Source of the DNA: Cognatundibacterium curvum
Lineage (GTDB): Bacteria > Pseudomonadota > Gammaproteobacteria > Burkholderiales > Burkholderiaceae_D
NCBI RefSeq assembly: GCF_014284235.1
Contig: NZ_JACOGD010000008.1
Coordinates: 1-64,000 of the forward strand
Length of the DNA stretch: 64,000 nucleotides
Direction: 5' to 3'
Part shown: piece by piece, positions 28,110 to 36,854 of the stretch
Position numbering within the stretch: the stretch's first letter is position 1
Layout of the letters: each line of letters begins with the position of its first letter
Position numbers and translations under genes: made by a program
Notes under the pieces: model-generated
Databases searched by the model: none
The model's input: the letters and a program-made list of their open reading frames with translations, nothing else
What the model was told of the DNA's origin: nothing

Positions 28110-28991
28110 ATGGCCTTGCAGCTGGATTTATTCAGCGAAATTTTGCCGTCTGGCGCAGATAAACCCGGCTTGCAGCCATCGGCAACACCCGCCGCCTTGC
28201 CTAATCCTCTGGCAGAGCTGAGTCCAGCGGCCGCGACACCGTCAGCCAGCGATACGGCTTCGGGCAATAAACTGCGAAAAATGGTGCTGGCGGACTGCAC
28301 CATACACTATGAATTACTGCGTTCAAAACGGCGCAGCATAGGCTTTTTGATTCATGACGGTGGCCTACGTGTGACCGCGCCACGCTGGGTCACTATCAGC
28401 GACATTGAGCACGCCATCAGTGAGAAGCAAGGCTGGATACAACGCAAGCTCAGTGAGCGGCGCGAACGGGTTGCCAGACGCCTGGAACCCGCCATGCAAT
28501 GGCAGGATGGCGCACAATTTCCGTTTCTGGGCCAGACCCTGACTTTACGTATTTCACCCGGTTCACTCAGCGGTACTTTCCTCGACCGGGCAGCAGCAGA
28601 ATTGCATATCCATGTGCCGGCGGATGCCGCTGAACAGCAAATCAGAGACCGGGTACAAGGCTGGCTGCAACAGGAGGCGAAGCGGCTGTTTCAAGAGCGC
28701 CTGCCCGTATTTGCCGAGAAGCTGGGCGTGCAGTATCGCAGCATGTCACTGTCGGCCGCACAGACGCGCTGGGGCTCCTGTACCTCCGATGGCAAAATCC
28801 GGCTTAACTGGCGACTGATCCATTTTTCGCCCATGATCGTCGATTACGTGATTGCGCATGAACTGGCTCATTTACGTGAAATGAACCATAGTCCGCGCTT
28901 CTGGGCGACCGTGCAAAGCGTGTTCCCGGAAATGGAACAGGCCAGACATCAGTTAAAGCAGCAATCCACTGCCGATTTACCGGCATTCTGA
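28110..28991 (+). CDS. YgjP-like (DUF45) zinc metallopeptidase family protein
   Basis: About 293 residues. The C-terminal half has the zinc-metallopeptidase signature VIAHELAHLREMNHSPRFW, in which the HExxH-type motif reads HELAH and the third ligand is the later histidine, as in YgjP/DUF45 proteins. TRWGSCTSDGKIRLNWRL is also typical. The N-terminal 60 residues are a variable Ala/Pro-rich stretch. ATG 28110 has an AGGAAA site but with loose spacing; ATG 28074 is an alternative. The physiological substrate is not known. Independent of plsC because of the terminator between them. Confidence 0.88.
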   Translation: MALQLDLFSEILPSGADKPGLQPSATPAALPNPLAELSPAAATPSASDTASGNKLRKMVLADCTIHYELLRSKRRSIGFLIHDGGLRVTAPRWVTISDIEHAISEKQGWIQRKLSERRERVARRLEPAMQWQDGAQFPFLGQTLTLRISPGSLSGTFLDRAAAELHIHVPADAAEQQIRDRVQGWLQQEAKRLFQERLPVFAEKLGVQYRSMSLSAAQTRWGSCTSDGKIRLNWRLIHFSPMIVDYVIAHELAHLREMNHSPRFWATVQSVFPEMEQARHQLKQQSTADLPAF

Positions 28992-29061
28992 GCAGCCTGA
29001 GTACTCATGCATAGTCAGGCTGACGCTGATATAAACACTCTCATCAACTAAAGGAAAAATA

Positions 29062-29460
29062 ATGCGAATTCTGCACACCATGCTGCGCGTAGGCAATCTT
29101 CAGCGCTCTATCGATTTTTACACTCAGGTATTGGGCATGCGCCTGCTGCGCCAGTCAGACAATCCTGAATACCAATACACGCTGGCTTTTCTGGGCTACG
29201 GTGCCAACCCGGAGCATGCGGAGCTGGAGCTGACTTACAACTATGGCGTGGATAGCTATGACATGGGCACAGCTTATGGTCATATCGCGATTGCGGTACC
29301 TGACGCCTATGCAGCCTGCGAGGCAGTACGTCAAAAAGGCGGAAATGTCACACGCGAAGCTGGACCAGTGAAAGGCGGCAAAACGGTGATCGCTTTTGTA
29401 CAAGACCCGGATGGCTATAAAGTGGAACTGATACAGCGCGACAGCGAAGTCACGCTGTAA
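29062..29460 (+). CDS. gloA: Lactoylglutathione lyase (glyoxalase I)
   Basis: A 132-aa metalloenzyme that converts the methylglyoxal-glutathione hemithioacetal to S-lactoylglutathione. The family hallmarks are complete: [20 protein letters not shown] with the first metal ligand His, the glutathione-binding [17 protein letters not shown], the metal ligand Glu in LELTYNYG, and GYGH-type [11 protein letters not shown] strong AAAGGAAAAATA ribosome site precedes the ATG. A mobile element is inserted exactly at the stop codon (target duplication 29457-29461), leaving the protein unaltered. Confidence 0.97.
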   Translation: MRILHTMLRVGNLQRSIDFYTQVLGMRLLRQSDNPEYQYTLAFLGYGANPEHAELELTYNYGVDSYDMGTAYGHIAIAVPDAYAACEAVRQKGGNVTREAGPVKGGKTVIAFVQDPDGYKVELIQRDSEVTL

Positions 29461-29461
29461 G
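29457..29461. repeat. Left 5-bp target-site duplication (GTAAG)
   Basis: GTAAG occurs immediately before the left end of the mobile element and again immediately after the right end (40788-40792). Tn7-family transposition duplicates 5 bp. This copy contains the TAA stop of gloA. Confidence 0.85.
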
Positions 29462-29468
29462 TATTCCC

Positions 29469-29609
29469 GACAATTAAAGTCGTAAACTCAAGGTTCTATT
29501 TGACGCGGCTTGTAGGCTGGGCAAATTTTTCTACTTCGAATTAAAGTCGTAAACTCGTATGCAATTTCATATATAAATTACATTATTTCGTCAATTAAAG
29601 TCGTAAACT
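29469..29609 (+). repeat. Left-end TnsB-type binding sites (three, spaced)
   Basis: Copies at 29469-29488, 29536-29555 and 29590-29609 share the core AATTAAAGTCGTAAACT; only the first three bases differ (GAC, TCG, GTC). The spacing of 67 and 54 bp resembles the dispersed sites of Tn7L. Confidence 0.88.
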
Positions 29610-29838
29610 AATTTATTACCTTTTTAAGTAAGCTGGTTTAACAGCTTCAAGAATGAGCGTTATCATGGAACTCGATATCCAACCCATGATGCAATGAAGG
29701 CAGTGAGTTTTGATATATAACGTGATTTGGGTGTCGGAGTTCTTTCAAATTAAGGTTTAGCTTTTAGACTTGGGGACTCGTTGTAAAACATCGTCGAATT
29801 CGATATTTAGGTCTTTTGCATTGAAGTCTTTAGAGTAT

Positions 29839-30482
29839 AAACAGAGCATACAGATTCAAAAGATGCTGGTAATTTGTGTTTTTCACATAGGTCTTTTCAG
29901 GAGTTTTTAGTTGCAGAACACTTAACTGGGACGGAGGCACTAAGCATTAGTCATGAAAAACGATCCGAAACGATTGATGAGGCGGTTAGCCAGTTCATAT
30001 TATATGGGCAAAATCCAAAGGTAATTGATACTTGGTTTGAGTCCTTGCCTGGCAATGGAAAAAGGTTGTCGTCTACATATATAAATCTCTTTTGCTCCCG
30101 AAAAGAGATTTATAAAATTTTAGAGAGACGAATCGCCGATGATGTACGATATCAAGATCAGATTAGCGTAATTACAGTAGAGGAAGTTGGAATTCTAGGT
30201 AATCTAGCTCTAAGCAAAATGCTCTCAAGTCCAAGCCGACTAAAAGTTGTCCAATTTTTGAGAAGGCTTTTAGTGACGGGGGATAAACCGACTGCTGCTC
30301 TTGCTTTTCATTACATATTGAGAATAAAAAAAACAAAAAAAGATTGGATAAATATTCTCGAGCAAGTACTTCAGGAACGAATAAAGTTCCAAGAGAAAGT
30401 AGCACGTAAGAATGATCGTGTTGCACATAGAATTGTGTTGGGGGACGACGCTATCCTAAAAAAAATCGTTTGTGATATTTAA
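29839..30482 (+). pseudogene. Truncated NACHT-type NTPase, C-terminal fragment
   Basis: The open frame begins after a stop at 29838 and has no proper start. The first residues, LCFSHRSFQEFLVAEHL, match the conserved HRSFQEYLAA-type segment just after the NTPase and winged-helix parts of NACHT/STAND proteins, many of which act in antiphage defence. About 200 residues of helical C-terminal region follow, ending naturally at 30482. The NTPase domain (Walker A and B) is absent, and the 29610-29838 sequence before it encodes nothing recognisable. The region is much more AT-rich than its surroundings. I read it as the tail of a deleted defence gene; a short protein from TTG 29874 cannot be excluded. 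Confidence 0.65.
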
Positions 30483-30624
30483 TAATAATTAACTCATTCA
30501 GATTTAAGTACAAAATCATCAGATCAATTGCAAATAATGTATTCGGACACATTTTCGATATTTGCATAAGAAGGTGAGAAAATATTTAAACTATCAATTC
30601 GCAGACCCGAATTGAGAAAAAACT

Positions 30625-31155
30625 CTAATCTCGACCACTATGTTTAACGAGACGCAACTTCGTTATTTCTGTTTTTGCATTTATATCCTGTGTTAGTTCC
30701 AGTCTCTCGCTATTTCGCCAAAAAAAGAACTCAAGCTGCAAATCAAGGAAATAGGTATGCCCTTCTTCAGTATTGATATCAATAACTGCGTTTTCCTTAG
30801 TTTTGATATGAACGCTGTGCTTGCCTGGTAAAACTTCGACAACAAAATACGTGTTTACGCCTAATGTAGCGACCTCTACGTCATCTAAAAATACCTCACT
30901 CTTACTTCTCGGGCGAACCGTTGTAGATCGATAAATATAAATTTTTGCATATCCTTTATTAGGAGCTTCGAATTTCTTTTCATCTTCATCGCGGCTGGTA
31001 GAGTCCAAATCAACAGCAACGCAATTACGCCACCTACCCATCGTACGACATGGTACTGTTTCCGAATCCACAGTTGCAGCTTCTGCAGTTTGAATCCCAA
31101 AAAACAAATATCCTGCAAATAAAATGCTTAAATATTTTTGAGCAGCCCTATTCAT
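30625..31155 (-). CDS. DUF2846-like exported protein
   Basis: A 176-aa protein with a signal peptide (residues 1-26, ending AEAA). Its body has the AKIYIYRSTTVRPRSKSEVFLD and PGKHSVHIKTKENA features of DUF2846-type periplasmic or lipoprotein domains; here there is no lipobox. The ATG at 31155 comes one base after the stop of the czcA-like gene, with an AGAGGAATAAT ribosome site inside that gene's end. It is therefore the last gene of the metal-efflux operon. Its function is unknown; the position suggests a periplasmic accessory role. Its codon use is more AT-rich than that of czcA. Confidence 0.72.
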   Translation of the reverse strand: MNRAAQKYLSILFAGYLFFGIQTAEAATVDSETVPCRTMGRWRNCVAVDLDSTSRDEDEKKFEAPNKGYAKIYIYRSTTVRPRSKSEVFLDDVEVATLGVNTYFVVEVLPGKHSVHIKTKENAVIDINTEEGHTYFLDLQLEFFFWRNSERLELTQDINAKTEITKLRLVKHSGRD

Positions 31156-31156
31156 A

Positions 31157-34100
31157 TTATTCCTCTTTTGCTTTTTCTTTAAAATAGGTATAGCTGAGCG
31201 GCAGCAACAGCAAAGTAAAAAACGTCGCCGATACAATTCCACCGACAATGACCACCGCAAACGGGCGCTGTGTTTCAGAGCCTATGCCATGCGAGAGTGC
31301 CGCTGGCAATAAGCCTAGTCCAGCCATCAGTGCTGTCATCAATATGGGTCTCAACCGCGTCACAGCCCCTTCAATTTCACTGGCAAAATCTGAGGCTTTG
31401 CTTCTTTCAAATTCCAAAATTTGTTCCAGCATAATTACGCCGTTTTGCACAGAAATACCGGCTACCGCGATAAAACCAACCGCTGCAGATACTGAAAAAT
31501 GCAAGCCTGCCAGTGCCAGACCAACCACGCCGCCTATCATCGTAAATGGCACCATGACCAGAATAAGCAAGGCCATCCTGACCGATCTGAATGCCCAAAA
31601 CAGCAGTGCAAAAATCAGGAAAATAGTGATAGGGATAATGATTTCCAATCGTTTCACTGCCCTTTGCTGGTTTTCAAATTGCCCACCCCAGGTGATGTAA
31701 TAACCCGCTGGCAAGTTGACCTGCGCCGCTACCTTTTGCTGTGCCTCGGCGACAAAACTGCCCTGATCGCGCCCCAGCAAATTGGCCTTCACCGAAGCAT
31801 TGCGGCCACCTGCCTCACGACTGATACGACCCGCTCCCTGCCGAATTTCTATCGTTGCCAGATCAGCCAGGTTCATCGTACCCAAGCCGTTCGGTAAGCT
31901 AATTTGCAAGCTGCCGATACGGTCTATCGAATCGCGGTAGCCCTCTTTCAGACGCAAGGTCACATCGAAGCGCTGGTCACCTTCATAGAAAGTCGATACC
32001 GGACTATTGGATAAGGCGGATTTAATCGTGTTATTGACATCAGAGACATTGATACCAAGCCGTGCAATTTTCTGACGATCTATCACGATATTGAGTTCAG
32101 TCTGGCCGCCAATTTTGACGCTCTCGACGTCAGCCGAACCCTGGATGCTCTTCAAAATCGCCGCGATCTGCTCACTTTTCTGGGTCAGAATATCAAGATC
32201 CGGGCCAAAGATTTTGACCGCTATTTCACCTTTCACGCCAGACAAAGACTCCTCTACACTGTCCTGTATCACTTGCGAGAAATTGGAAGGTACGCCAGGC
32301 AGCGCTGCGATTTTCGCACTCATATTTTCGATCAGGCTCTCTTTGTCCGCAAACTTCCATTGATCATGCGGCTTCAGATCGGCCAGAATTTCCATATTAT
32401 TCGGCCCTTTCGGATCGGTACCGTCGTCCGGTCGCCCCACATGCGACACTACACTGTTGACTTCCGGATAGCTAAGCAAAATCGCACGTACCTGACGCTC
32501 CACTTCTTTCGTTTTTTCCAACGCAGTTGAAGGTGGCAGGCTGATCGTGAGCCAGATATTCCCCTCATCCAGTTTTGGCAAAAATTCGCTACCCAGTCGT
32601 GGTGCCAGCACCAAAGTCAACGCCAGCACACAGGACGAAACGACCATCACCAGCTGTCTTTTATCAGTGGCCCGGTGCAGAATTTCCCGATATTTTTTTT
32701 GCAGCCTGTCCATCCAGTGACTATGACGCTCTGCCAGACTGTGTCGCTTCATCGTCAGCGTCAGCAAAGTCGGTATTAAGGTCATGGTCAATATCAAGGC
32801 ACCCAGCATCGCAAAACTGAGTGTGAGTGCAACTGGCGAAAAGATTTTTCCCTCTACACGTTGGAAGGTAAAAATCGGGATAAATGCCAGAATGATGATG
32901 GCCTTCGCAAACAAAATAGGGTGCCCCATTTCGACCACGGTATCTTTTAAGACGTGCTTACGCCACAGGAACAGACTTTCGTGGCCCTCGTGCTGTTTCA
33001 GTGCCAGCCTGACCATCAGTGCCTCAACCAATACCACTGCGCTGTCGATGATGATGCCGAAATCTACCGCACCAAGCGAAATCAGATTCGCCGGAATACC
33101 ACGGATGTCGAGCATAATGAACGCACACATCAGCGACAGAGGAATCACTGTCACAACGATCAGGGCAGCGCGCCAGTTATTCAAAAACAGGATCAGAATG
33201 GTGGTGACCAACACCGCACCGACGATGAGGTTCTCCACTACGGTCATCACCGTGTGTTGCAACAACTCAGTACGGTCATAGATTTTGCGCAGCTTGACGC
33301 CCTGAGGTAATTTCGCATTGACTACCTCGATCCGTTTTTTTAATTCCTCAATAATCTTTGCGGCGTTCCCGCCTTTGCTCATCTGTACGATACCAAGCAC
33401 ATAGCTGTCGCCCTGGTTATACGCCACGATGCCAGAACGCGGACGGTTACTGATCTCTACATCCGCAACATCTGAAACCAATACAGTCTTACCATTTTTA
33501 GAACTGACGATGACACGGCCGATATCGTCTTTGCTGTTGAATAATCCTATACCTCTGACGACCAGCGCCTCATCACCACGTTTAATGGTACCGCCACCGA
33601 CATTCGAATTATTATTAGCGAGTGCCTGATTCACCTGATCCAGTGTCACTGCATAGCGCTTGAGCAGATTTGGATCGACCTGCACTTGATACTCTTTAAT
33701 TGTGCCGCCAAAACTCACCACGTCGGCGACACCGCTCACGATGCGCAACTCAGGACGTATCACCCAATCCTGTAAAGCACGGATATCATTTTCAGACATA
33801 CCGGCCGGCGCTTCGATAATGTAGCGGTAGATTTCACCGACTGCCGTCGTTAACGGCGCGATACTTGCCTGCACCCCTGCCGGCAGAGATACGCCTTGCA
33901 ATTTTTCCATCACCTGCTGGCGTGCAAAATAGTCGTCGGTACCGTCTTTAAATGTCAAGGTCACGACCGACAATCCGGTAATGGATACAGAACGTACCTG
34001 CGTCTGTCCGGGTACACCGCTCATTTCGCGCTCTATCGGTAAGGTCACAGAACGTTCCACTTCTTCTGCCGCCTGTCCGGGAAATTGCGTAACAATCTGT

Positions 34101-34240
34101 ACCTGGACATCCTGCACATCCGGGAAAGCTTCTATCGGCAAATTCGTGAGGGACCGGTAACCAAAGATGATCAATGCCAGTGTCAGTACCAGCACAAACA
34201 CGCGCTGGGTTAACACAAAATCGACAAATTTATTGAGCAT
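31157..34240 (-). CDS. Heavy-metal RND efflux pump, CzcA/CusA family
   Basis: A 1027-aa inner-membrane RND transporter of the heavy-metal efflux group, driven by the proton gradient. The helix-4 motif is VDFGIIIDSAVVLVEA near residues 391-406, of the DFG...D...E type of divalent-cation pumps (Zn, Co, Cd, Ni). The monovalent Cu/Ag pumps have a different motif. The exact metal cannot be fixed. ATG 34240 is chosen because GGAGG lies about 9 nt upstream; it overlaps the adaptor gene by 11 bp. Third gene of a C-B-A operon. Confidence 0.93.
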   Translation of the reverse strand: MLNKFVDFVLTQRVFVLVLTLALIIFGYRSLTNLPIEAFPDVQDVQVQIVTQFPGQAAEEVERSVTLPIEREMSGVPGQTQVRSVSITGLSVVTLTFKDGTDDYFARQQVMEKLQGVSLPAGVQASIAPLTTAVGEIYRYIIEAPAGMSENDIRALQDWVIRPELRIVSGVADVVSFGGTIKEYQVQVDPNLLKRYAVTLDQVNQALANNNSNVGGGTIKRGDEALVVRGIGLFNSKDDIGRVIVSSKNGKTVLVSDVADVEISNRPRSGIVAYNQGDSYVLGIVQMSKGGNAAKIIEELKKRIEVVNAKLPQGVKLRKIYDRTELLQHTVMTVVENLIVGAVLVTTILILFLNNWRAALIVVTVIPLSLMCAFIMLDIRGIPANLISLGAVDFGIIIDSAVVLVEALMVRLALKQHEGHESLFLWRKHVLKDTVVEMGHPILFAKAIIILAFIPIFTFQRVEGKIFSPVALTLSFAMLGALILTMTLIPTLLTLTMKRHSLAERHSHWMDRLQKKYREILHRATDKRQLVMVVSSCVLALTLVLAPRLGSEFLPKLDEGNIWLTISLPPSTALEKTKEVERQVRAILLSYPEVNSVVSHVGRPDDGTDPKGPNNMEILADLKPHDQWKFADKESLIENMSAKIAALPGVPSNFSQVIQDSVEESLSGVKGEIAVKIFGPDLDILTQKSEQIAAILKSIQGSADVESVKIGGQTELNIVIDRQKIARLGINVSDVNNTIKSALSNSPVSTFYEGDQRFDVTLRLKEGYRDSIDRIGSLQISLPNGLGTMNLADLATIEIRQGAGRISREAGGRNASVKANLLGRDQGSFVAEAQQKVAAQVNLPAGYYITWGGQFENQQRAVKRLEIIIPITIFLIFALLFWAFRSVRMALLILVMVPFTMIGGVVGLALAGLHFSVSAAVGFIAVAGISVQNGVIMLEQILEFERSKASDFASEIEGAVTRLRPILMTALMAGLGLLPAALSHGIGSETQRPFAVVIVGGIVSATFFTLLLLPLSYTYFKEKAKEE

Positions 34241-35378
34241 GAGCAGACACCTCCGCATTCAGCAATAAGGCGCCTTCCGTGACGATACGTAAGCCCGTCA
34301 AAGGCGCAGCGTCTGCATAGCTGTAGCTCACGCCTTTACGGACGACAGTGACGCGTTTTTTCTCAAACTCACCGTCCTTCTTTTCTATGTAGACGTAGCT
34401 GTACATACCCTCCGATACCAGGCTTGTATTCGGTATTTTGGCGACTTTCTGTTCGCTTTCAGATAAGAAGGCAACACGCGCAAACATTTCCGGGCGCAGC
34501 TTATTTTCTTTGTTATCGATCACTCCACGCACCTGAATGCGACGGGTATTCGGATCCAGCGCCAGCCCGATGCGATCCACAGTCGCTTCAAACAGCTGAT
34601 CCGGATAGGCATCCAGTTCCACGGTCATTTTCTGTCCCGCTTTGACAGATTGCAGATATTTTTCCGGTACATCAATCAGCACCCACAGACGCCGTAAGTC
34701 AGAAATGACGAATAAAGGCAAAGGCGCGTCCGGGCGTACTTCCGTGCCGGGATTAATTTGCTTATCGGTGATGACACCAGCTATCGGTGCCCGCAACGCA
34801 AATTGTCCCTTTTCATTTCCAACCGAATTCAGATTCCGCATGCGCAGGCTGCTGCGTTGGGTCTCAGCCTGAGCCTGTCTGAAATCTGCTTCCGCATTTT
34901 CCATGTCCTTACGTGCCAGCACCTCGTGCTCAAACAACAGCTTGCTACGCTCAAAACTAAGTTTTTTTCTTTGTTCATCCGCTTTAGCCTTGCTCCAGTC
35001 AGCTTCTGCGGTGGCCAGATCGGGTGAATCGATCTCAGCCAGCGCACGGTTTTTTACAACGCTGTCACCCACCTCGACCGCGGAGGACAACACCCGCCCC
35101 AAGACTGGCGAGCTGACTCTGGCAGTTACTGTTTCATCATAGGCAAGCTTGGCATTCATCGCGTCGGCCAGCGGCATACTGACTATGTCCACAGCTGCGA
35201 CTTTAATAGAAGATAATTGTGGTGCGTTCTTGAGATAGCTGATACGTCCGGTCTCCGGCTTCGGTGCCGGTTCATCCTTCTTTTTTTCGGTGGAACCAAC
35301 TGCGCCTACGTAAAAAAAGGTGATGGCGGAGAGCGCAGCAATGCCTGCGCTGATAAGGATTTTTTTCTTGTTCATCAT
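34230..35378 (-). CDS. Metal efflux periplasmic adaptor, CzcB/CusB family
   Basis: A 382-aa membrane-fusion protein linking the RND pump to its outer-membrane channel. An N-terminal membrane anchor (about residues 6-28) is followed by a charged linker, a lipoyl-like half (SPVLGRVLSSAVEVGDSVVKN), a helical hairpin (about 110-180) and the second lipoyl half (LRAPIAGVITDKQINPGTEV). There is no His-rich N-terminal segment of the kind found in classical CzcB. The start codon (ATGATG) overlaps the TGA of the preceding gene, and an AGGAAGTG ribosome site lies within that gene. Confidence 0.92.
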   Translation of the reverse strand: MMNKKKILISAGIAALSAITFFYVGAVGSTEKKKDEPAPKPETGRISYLKNAPQLSSIKVAAVDIVSMPLADAMNAKLAYDETVTARVSSPVLGRVLSSAVEVGDSVVKNRALAEIDSPDLATAEADWSKAKADEQRKKLSFERSKLLFEHEVLARKDMENAEADFRQAQAETQRSSLRMRNLNSVGNEKGQFALRAPIAGVITDKQINPGTEVRPDAPLPLFVISDLRRLWVLIDVPEKYLQSVKAGQKMTVELDAYPDQLFEATVDRIGLALDPNTRRIQVRGVIDNKENKLRPEMFARVAFLSESEQKVAKIPNTSLVSEGMYSYVYIEKKDGEFEKKRVTVVRKGVSYSYADAAPLTGLRIVTEGALLLNAEVSAHAQ

Positions 35379-36769
35379 GGTGTAGTCACTTCCTGAATAC
35401 TGATACGTAAGGCGCTGAGTGCTTTGGCATAGTCAGCCTGAGCATTGATGGCATCCAATTCTGTGGTGCGGTAAATGCGTCTGGCATCCAGCAAATCGGT
35501 GACACCGATGGCACCATTTTTAAATGCAAATTCAGCAGCACTGGCTGACTGTCTTGCTGCCTGCAATAATTCCTGTTGAAAGCGCTGTACTTTTTCCTGC
35601 GCCGAACGCGCCGACTCTTGTATGTTCAACAGCTCAAATCTGGCGTTTTCTTTGGTCTTTTCGAGTATCTCGCGCGCGCTGTCTACATTCTTTTCAGCCA
35701 GACTGATCTCGCCCTGATAGGCATAACGTGCAAATAAAGGTATCTGTACCGATATGCCAAAGCTGTTACCTGAGCCCAGTGTATTTGTCGGACTGACCGG
35801 ATAATGCTCGAACTGCAGACCGACTGACACATCTCTGGTTTTCGCGGCCAACGCGAGCTGGCGCGCCGATAATGCGGCATCAAGCCTGGCCTGAGCAGAC
35901 TTCACATCTGCCCTTTGCGCAATCAAAGGACGAATGTCCGCGTAGAGCAATTGCGCATCAGCAGCAGCTATGTCTGCCCAAGCATCTGTCGCCCTCAGGT
36001 CAGATGGGGCTGACTGCGCGCTGAGTAAGCTCAGCAAGCTGCTCTGCGCCTGAAATAAGTCATTCGCAGCCTGGCGTGCATCGTTCTCAGCGCGCATTGC
36101 GTCTACCTTGACCCTGGCTGCATCTGCACCCGCAATGTCACCGGTTTTTTTTCGCAAATCCGCCGTGCTTAACGTCGTTCTGAAAATGGATCTGAGCTCG
36201 TTTGCAATGCTGAACTTGCCTTGTGCCGCCATCAAATCGAAATAGGCGAAGCTGGTCGCCAGATGGAGTTGCCGGAGCTGCCCTTCGTTATCGAATTTTG
36301 CGGAAGTTTCCAGGTGCGTGGCGCTCTGCAAGCGCAGATCCCGTTTGCCACCGCGTTCTATCAACTGGTCGATACGGAAAGTGGTATCGACTGTTTTATC
36401 ACGCAATGTCCCTGCTCCGATACCGAGCTTAGGATTCATACCCGCAGTCTGTATGGTGAGCGTAGGATTGGGTGCAGCACCCGCGATGATTTTTGCAGCA
36501 GCAGCGCTGTCGATTGCAATCTGGCTCAGTTTAAGATCCCGATTTGCAGCCAGCGCGATTTTCAGCGCCTGTGCCAGACTGAGTTGTGATAGCACGGTAT
36601 CCGGTTTTGCGTTGATATCAGACGCGGTCAAGGGTGCAGCTATGTCGGTGATGACCGCGGCATACGCAGCAGGCATGGTCAGCACAGAGGAAAGCAGCAA
36701 CGTTGGATACAATAATAAGGTGCTGTGCGGCCTGAGCCGCTGAGGGATAGTTGTCATAGGTCCAGCCAT
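35375..36769 (-). CDS. TolC-family outer-membrane channel, CzcC type
   Basis: A 464-aa outer-membrane efflux protein, the exit duct of the tripartite pump. A signal peptide ends near AAYAA. Two repeats of the outer-membrane efflux domain follow, with long helices rich in Ala, Gln and Arg; motifs such as ALAANRDLKLSQIAIDSA and GAIGVTDLLDARRIYRTTE are typical of CzcC. Two start codons are possible (36769 or 36757); neither has a strong ribosome site. It is the first structural gene of the operon, 86 bp downstream of the sensor kinase gene on the same strand. Confidence 0.9.
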   Translation of the reverse strand: MAGPMTTIPQRLRPHSTLLLYPTLLLSSVLTMPAAYAAVITDIAAPLTASDINAKPDTVLSQLSLAQALKIALAANRDLKLSQIAIDSAAAAKIIAGAAPNPTLTIQTAGMNPKLGIGAGTLRDKTVDTTFRIDQLIERGGKRDLRLQSATHLETSAKFDNEGQLRQLHLATSFAYFDLMAAQGKFSIANELRSIFRTTLSTADLRKKTGDIAGADAARVKVDAMRAENDARQAANDLFQAQSSLLSLLSAQSAPSDLRATDAWADIAAADAQLLYADIRPLIAQRADVKSAQARLDAALSARQLALAAKTRDVSVGLQFEHYPVSPTNTLGSGNSFGISVQIPLFARYAYQGEISLAEKNVDSAREILEKTKENARFELLNIQESARSAQEKVQRFQQELLQAARQSASAAEFAFKNGAIGVTDLLDARRIYRTTELDAINAQADYAKALSALRISIQEVTTP

Positions 36770-36854
36770 TGAGCATCAATTAACCTACTCAGTGTGCAGG
36801 ACTTAGCTGTCAGTTACGTGACAGCCAGCTGACAAAATGCTGACAAACGCAAAT

